Below are positions 59,636 through 64,000 of a stretch of 64,000 bases of DNA, piece by piece (the first letter of the stretch is position 1; the number at the start of each line of letters is the position of its first letter). This stretch comes from an uncultured Pelagibacteraceae bacterium (GTDB lineage Bacteria; Pseudomonadota; Alphaproteobacteria; Pelagibacterales; Pelagibacteraceae), in contig CACHJL010000001.1 of assembly GCA_902580135.1 (NCBI GenBank), forward strand, positions 38,424-102,423, given 5' to 3'. The position numbers were made by a program, and so were the translations under genes. The notes beneath the pieces are model-generated. The model was given only the letters and a program-made list of their open reading frames with translations, was not told the DNA's origin and did no database searches.

Positions 59636-61261
59636 ATGCTATTGAAAAATTCTATAAGTTTAATTAATGAATTTTTCTCTTTAACGCTTAATCAAATAAG
59701 AAAACTTTATTTAAATTCTAGTATATATAATAAAAAAATATCTAGAAATGAAAATAAATCATTACATTACAAACCAAGCTTAAGTATTTTAAACTGCCTT
59801 ATAAGATATCAAGCTAAAAAAAATAAAATAGAAGACTATAATATTGATGAAATTTGGGAAAAAAAAACTAATGAAAAAGATTTAAAAAAATTACATAGTT
59901 TTTATTGGTTATTTACAATTGATTTAAAATCTTCAAAAAAAATTACTCATTTTATAATTCAGAATTGGATTAAAAAAAATCACAATTATAATTCTGACGT
60001 ATGGGAAGTAGATATTTTATCCAAAAGAGTAATTGCTTGGATTTCTAATTATCAACTAACATACGAAGAAACTAATGAAGAATATAAAATTAATTTTAAT
60101 AATATAATTATAAAACAGGTCAATCATTTGATTAATGAAATTAACAGATCTGAAATATTTGATGATAAAATGATAGGATGTACAGCAATTTTATTAACTG
60201 GTTTATCTTATAATAACGAAAGATTTATTTCATTTGGACTAAATTTGTTAAAAAAAATAATTAACTCTTCATTTGACAATGAATATTTTCCAAAATCAAG
60301 AAACATTCGTCAATTAGTTTTTTATTTAAAATATTTTGTTCTAATTAGAGAATTATTAAAAGAGTCCTTAAATGAAATTCCAGATTATTTAAACGAGATC
60401 ATTCATTATACTGGAAAGGCATATAATTTTTTTTGGAGTTCAATAAAAGAAAGTTTATTATTTAATGGAAATAATGAATCAGATTTATCTGATTTTGATA
60501 AATATTTGAATTTTTATAATTATAAATTTAATTATAATGGGAATGAATTAGGCGGGTATTCAATTCTAAAAAATAAAAATATAATTATGGCGATGGACAC
60601 TGGATCAACTCCAGATAAAAGATTTTCTGAAAATTACCAAAGCGGACCCTTATCTTTTGAGGCTATATATAAAGGTAATAAAATTATATGTAACTCAGGT
60701 TATTTTCAAAATCATAAGCATAAATTAAATATAATATCTAAATCCTCTGTTGCACATTCAACTTTAATATTAAATAACAAATCTGCAACTAATTTTAAAA
60801 AAAAGAATGGGCAAAATATTTTAGAAAATGGATTAAGGTCATTTAATAAAAATATATTATATGAGAAAAATTTTTGGAGCATAAAATGTTCACACGATGG
60901 ATATATAAAAGAATTTGGTACTATACATGAAAGAATTTTAGAATTTTATCCTGATTCGGAAAAATTTATAGGTAAAGAAAAATTAACAAAAAGAAAAAAT
61001 TTTAAAGCTGCAAGTTTTGAAATAAGATTTCATTTGATGCCAAATTCTAAAGTGACAAAAATACAGGATAACAGATCTGTTTTAATTGAATTAGAAAATT
61101 CTGGATGGAAATTTTTTACAAATCATGGTCTTATAGATGTTGAAACTGGATTATATTTCGGTAAAAAAAATACCTATAGTGAAAATCAAAATATTTTTAT
61201 ATCTGGCACTACCCAAAAAGAAGAACAGTTAATAGAATGGGAATTAAGTAGAATAAAATGA
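59636..61261 (+). CDS. Heparinase II/III family protein
   Basis: The 541-residue protein has an N-terminal alpha/alpha barrel and a C-terminal beta-sandwich with GYSILKNKNIIMAMDTGSTP, GPLSFEAIYKGNKIICNSGYF (split) and SSVAHSTLILNNKSAT, which carry the usual His/Tyr region of the family. No signal peptide is visible. The rpe-heparinase-purH order is common in alphaproteobacteria, where the protein is uncharacterised; polysaccharide lyase activity is plausible but unproven. It overlaps purH by 4 bases. Confidence 0.88.
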   Translation: MLLKNSISLINEFFSLTLNQIRKLYLNSSIYNKKISRNENKSLHYKPSLSILNCLIRYQAKKNKIEDYNIDEIWEKKTNEKDLKKLHSFYWLFTIDLKSSKKITHFIIQNWIKKNHNYNSDVWEVDILSKRVIAWISNYQLTYEETNEEYKINFNNIIIKQVNHLINEINRSEIFDDKMIGCTAILLTGLSYNNERFISFGLNLLKKIINSSFDNEYFPKSRNIRQLVFYLKYFVLIRELLKESLNEIPDYLNEIIHYTGKAYNFFWSSIKESLLFNGNNESDLSDFDKYLNFYNYKFNYNGNELGGYSILKNKNIIMAMDTGSTPDKRFSENYQSGPLSFEAIYKGNKIICNSGYFQNHKHKLNIISKSSVAHSTLILNNKSATNFKKKNGQNILENGLRSFNKNILYEKNFWSIKCSHDGYIKEFGTIHERILEFYPDSEKFIGKEKLTKRKNFKAASFEIRFHLMPNSKVTKIQDNRSVLIELENSGWKFFTNHGLIDVETGLYFGKKNTYSENQNIFISGTTQKEEQLIEWELSRIK

Positions 61262-62799
61262 AGAAAATTAAGCAAGCACTTGTTTCTGTTTCTGATAAAA
61301 AAAGTTTATTAAAATTATTAAAAGTATTAAAAAAATTTAAAATAAAAATTATTAGCTCAGGTGGAACTTACAAATATATTCAAAAATTGGGATTTAAATG
61401 TTATGAAATATCTAAGTTTACTAATACATCCGAAATTTTAGAAGGACGAGTTAAAACATTACATCCAAAAATTTATGCTGGTATTTTAAATAAAAGGGAA
61501 AAAAAAACTCATAAGAAGCAAATGAAATTAAATAAATATGAGAATATAGATCTTGTAATAGTTAATTTTTATCCATTTGAGGAAACACTTAAAAAAACTT
61601 TAAATCATAAAAGTATAGTTGAAAATATTGATATTGGTGGGCCAACATTAGTCAGGGCTGCTGCAAAAAATTTCAATGATGTAACAGTGATTACAAGTTT
61701 AGAACAGTATGATGATTTACTTCAAGAGCTTCTTAAAAATAATGGATCAACTAGTGTTGAATTTAGACAAAAGTTATCTGAAGAAGCATTTACAAAAACT
61801 GCATATTATGACTCGGCTATAGCAAATTACTTTACTGATAAAACTAAAAACAGATTCCCAAAAAGAAAAGTGATTCATGCAAACCTAATAGAAAAATTAA
61901 GATATGGAGAAAACCCTCATCAAACTGCTGCAATTTATAGCTATGATAAATCTTTAAATATAATGCAATTAAATGGAAAAAAACTTAGCTATAATAACTA
62001 TAATGATATGTATGCAGCACTAAATATATCTAAAAGTTTACCTAAAAATTTAGGCACAGTAATTGTTAAACATTCAAATCCTTGTGGAGTATCAATTAAT
62101 AAAAATAAATTAGAAAGTTATAAGAAAGCATTAGCTTGTGATCCCATAAGTGCTTTTGGAGGAATAGTATCATGCAATTTCAAAGTTAATAAAAATTTAG
62201 CATTAGAACTCAATAAAATGTTTCTTGAAATTATTATTGGAAATGGATTTGACAAAGAAGCAATTACAATTCTTAAAAAAAAAAAGAAAATTAGAATTAT
62301 TGATGCTTCTAATTTAGAAATAAAAAATTTTTCTAATATTGTTTCAAATTTTAATTCAATTATGATTCAAAGTTCTGATTATAAAATTTTTACTGAAAAA
62401 AATCTTAGAATTGTTTCAAAAAAAAAACCTAGCAAGCGCACTCTTAATAATTTAATTTTTGCATTTAATATTTGTAGAAACGTAAAATCCAACGCTATAG
62501 TTTTAACAAAAAATGGCTCAACTATTGGAATAGGATCTGGTCAACCTAGTCGGCTAGATAGTTGTAAAATTGCCATTGAAAAAATGAATAAATTTCAAAA
62601 TAACAATGAAAATGATGAAATAGTTGCAGCCTCTGATGCTTTTTTTCCTTTTGTTGATGGGATAGAAAAATTAGTTCAATCTGGCGTTTCCGCAATAATT
62701 CAACCTTCTGGATCAATTAGGGATAAAGAAATCATAAAATTTGCAAATCAAACAAATACAATATTAGTTTTTTCAGGTACTAGACATTTTAAACACTAA
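61258..62799 (+). CDS. purH: Bifunctional AICAR formyltransferase / IMP cyclohydrolase
   Basis: The 513-residue enzyme has the cyclohydrolase domain (ALVSVSDKKSLLKLL, IISSGGTYKYIQKLG, EGRVKTLHPKIYAGIL, LVIVNFYPFEETL, IDIGGPTLVRAAAKNF) and the formyltransferase domain (EKLRYGENPHQTAAIY, VKHSNPCGVS with the catalytic Lys-His, IGIGSGQPSRLDS, ASDAFFPFVDGIE). It performs the last two steps to IMP and uses 10-formyl-THF made by FolD. Length is slightly below the usual 530. Confidence 0.97.
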   Translation: MKKIKQALVSVSDKKSLLKLLKVLKKFKIKIISSGGTYKYIQKLGFKCYEISKFTNTSEILEGRVKTLHPKIYAGILNKREKKTHKKQMKLNKYENIDLVIVNFYPFEETLKKTLNHKSIVENIDIGGPTLVRAAAKNFNDVTVITSLEQYDDLLQELLKNNGSTSVEFRQKLSEEAFTKTAYYDSAIANYFTDKTKNRFPKRKVIHANLIEKLRYGENPHQTAAIYSYDKSLNIMQLNGKKLSYNNYNDMYAALNISKSLPKNLGTVIVKHSNPCGVSINKNKLESYKKALACDPISAFGGIVSCNFKVNKNLALELNKMFLEIIIGNGFDKEAITILKKKKKIRIIDASNLEIKNFSNIVSNFNSIMIQSSDYKIFTEKNLRIVSKKKPSKRTLNNLIFAFNICRNVKSNAIVLTKNGSTIGIGSGQPSRLDSCKIAIEKMNKFQNNNENDEIVAASDAFFPFVDGIEKLVQSGVSAIIQPSGSIRDKEIIKFANQTNTILVFSGTRHFKH

Positions 62800-63134
62800 T
62801 TAATCTTATCAACTTTTGCTGCTAAAATAAAATCACTTTCGTGCAATCCTTTAATGGCGTGAGTAAAAATTTTAATTTTTGCATAGCCCCAACCAAACCA
62901 AATATCAGGGTGATGTCCTTCAATTTCTGCTATTTCGCCAACTTTATTAATAAATTCTTGGCTTTCTTTAAAATCTTTAAAATTAAATTGTTTTATTAAG
63001 TAATAAATTTTATTTTCATCAGATTCAACTTTCCAACCATCAACCATCTTTAAATATTTATGAATTTCTGTTATATCGAAATTTGGTATTCCACCCTCAC
63101 AAGGTATACATTTTTTGTCAGCTAAATCACTCAT
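62796..63134 (-). CDS. phhB: Pterin-4a-carbinolamine dehydratase
   Basis: From MSDLADKKCIPC (63134) the protein has 112 residues; an ATG five codons upstream is an alternative. It shows the family pattern CIPCEGGIPNFD near the start, GWKVESDENKIYYLIKQFNF, EIEGHHPDIWFGWGYAKIKIFTHAIKGL (split about 70-97) with the paired His, and the ending ESDFILAAKVD. It dehydrates 4a-hydroxytetrahydropterin; no phenylalanine hydroxylase is in the window. It overlaps the convergent purH end by 4 bases. Confidence 0.93.
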   Translation of the reverse strand: MSDLADKKCIPCEGGIPNFDITEIHKYLKMVDGWKVESDENKIYYLIKQFNFKDFKESQEFINKVGEIAEIEGHHPDIWFGWGYAKIKIFTHAIKGLHESDFILAAKVDKIN

Positions 63135-63177
63135 TAATAAATCATTCAATATTTAAAACAAAATTTCAATCAATATT

Positions 63178-63252
63178 TGGAGCGGGCAATGGGACTCGAA
63201 CCCACGACCTTCTCGTTGGCAACGAGACGCTCTACCACTGAGCTATGCCCGC
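63178..63252 (-). tRNA. tRNA-Gly, anticodon GCC
   Basis: The minus strand folds into a full cloverleaf. GCGGGCA pairs with TGCCCGC, the D arm carries AGCTCAGTGGTAGAGC, the anticodon stem CTCGT/ACGAG holds loop TTGCCAA (anticodon GCC, plus positions 63218-63220), and the T arm is GTGGG-TTCGAGT-CCCAT-like. The 3' CCA is encoded (plus 63178-63180). Confidence 0.98.
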
Positions 63253-63356
63253 TTGTTCTATAAATATTGAATTTATTAGCTTTTTTAAAATTATGCAATA
63301 GACAAAATTTCCAAAATTTGAACTGAAGCGTGTCGTGAGTGTGACAAAATGAAAAT

Positions 63357-64000
63357 TTATTTTTTTTTTATTTTAAAACTGTAATTAAAGTTCGAAACAA
63401 AATAAACTATAAAAATTGACAGACATAAGGATGATAAAAGTAAATAAGTATCCTTAGGAGCATACCCAAAACTGAAAATTCTATAAACAATAGCGTTTGA
63501 TATAAATGCAGAATAAATTAAATTTTTTTTACTTATTAAAAAAATTTTTTTTTCTATAAAGTTAAAAATTATAATTATCATAATCAAGAAAACTGAAACA
63601 AAATAGATATTTCCAGAATAATATAAAAAAGATATTAACCCTGGCAAAGTATTACCTTTCATAATAACAGCTCCTGCAGATATAGGTTTTTGTCTATTAT
63701 AATCAAAAAATTTTGTCTCATAAAATGTATTTCCTTTATTTACTTTTTGTTCCTTAAGAGCTTCAAATAAAAGACTAAAACTAAGCTCAGCAGATCTTGA
63801 GACATTAATAAGAGAATCTAAACCAACCCATCTGTTAATAAAAATAAAAGATGAAATTTTATTAGGTGATAAATTTTTTTTTATTTCACTTTCTTTATTT
63901 TCTTTTTTAATTTTATCTATAGGAATTGATAAGTTACTAGAATTATTTTTGAGTTGTTTTTGTTCTAATTCTAATTTTGAAAAATCATTACTTAATTCTA
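63357..64000 (-). CDS. Membrane protein, C-terminal part (cut by window edge)
   Basis: An open frame enters from the right edge and ends at 63357, giving about 213 residues with the start outside the window; an internal ATG at 63662 is not the real start because the frame stays open above it. The visible part has a hydrophilic Asn/Lys-rich region, then FIFINRWVGLDSLINVSRS, and four hydrophobic segments in the last 100 residues ending with FNYSFKIKKK. The layout (long periplasmic-type loop, then membrane helices) recalls O-antigen or exopolysaccharide polymerases, but this is a weak guess. Confidence 0.6.
   Translation of the reverse strand, partial: ELSNDFSKLELEQKQLKNNSSNLSIPIDKIKKENKESEIKKNLSPNKISSFIFINRWVGLDSLINVSRSAELSFSLLFEALKEQKVNKGNTFYETKFFDYNRQKPISAGAVIMKGNTLPGLISFLYYSGNIYFVSVFLIMIIIIFNFIEKKIFLISKKNLIYSAFISNAIVYRIFSFGYAPKDTYLLLSSLCLSIFIVYFVSNFNYSFKIKKK

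Overview
The window is very AT-rich, gene-dense and almost free of spacers; no gap between genes exceeds about 160 bases. Gene content and protein sequence point to a streamlined marine alphaproteobacterium of the SAR11 clade (Candidatus Pelagibacter or a close relative). The clearest sign is a DMSP demethylase (dmdA) that I recognise as the Pelagibacter type, together with TRAP transport and alphaproteobacterial gene orders such as mdh-sucCD-sucA, leuCDB, ccmC-H, hemC/hemD beside tsaD, and rpe-heparinase-purH.

Region 1 (1-20538, all minus strand). Read in transcription order this is ffh, rpsP, trmD, rplS, leuC, leuD, leuB, dmdC, dmdB, dmdA, asd, sdhC, sdhD, sdhA, sdhB, mmsA, mdh, sucC, sucD and the start of sucA. 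It links translation/secretion housekeeping, leucine biosynthesis, degradation of DMSP through demethylation, aspartate-family synthesis and most of the oxidative branch of the TCA cycle. A compact, strongly paired RNA leader precedes ffh.

Region 2 (20588-22323, plus). dapF and ftsY overlap and are divergent from ffh, so both SRP GTPases lie next to each other.

Region 3 (22307-34836, minus). After a small secreted protein, an alpha/beta hydrolase and an MFS transporter comes a three-gene TRAP transporter of the 2-oxoacid/lactate type (TakP-like). Upstream of it, on the same strand, are a GlcD-type flavoprotein, a class I aminotransferase and two tandem FMN hydroxyacid oxidases. Together they look like a module for uptake and oxidation of small hydroxy- or oxo-carboxylates.

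Region 4 (34843-39958, minus). A PagL-like outer-membrane protein, cytochrome c maturation genes ccmH, G, F, E, D, C (no ccmA/ccmB here) and hspQ, with a long perfect hairpin between hspQ and ccmC.

Region 5 (40036-50433, mixed strands). yciB, a DUF2794 gene, a Bax-inhibitor-1 family gene, an aldo/keto reductase, an IalB-like protein, argG, a sugar-dehydrogenase-like secreted protein, a metallo-hydrolase, folD, yggT, an MscS channel, hemD and hemC.

Region 6 (50492-64000). tsaD, two FkbM-type methyltransferases, an EVE-domain gene, acs, a two-part sodium/solute (probably acetate) symporter with a clear terminator, a small membrane protein, rpe, a heparinase-family gene, purH, phhB, a tRNA-Gly(GCC), and a membrane protein cut by the window end.

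I saw no phage, IS element, CRISPR array or defence system. The most unusual items are non-coding structure (ffh leader, hspQ-ccmC hairpin) and departures from family norms (histidine-free SdhD, DctM with a long coiled-coil tail, matching Ala/Lys/Glu tails on S16 and L19).
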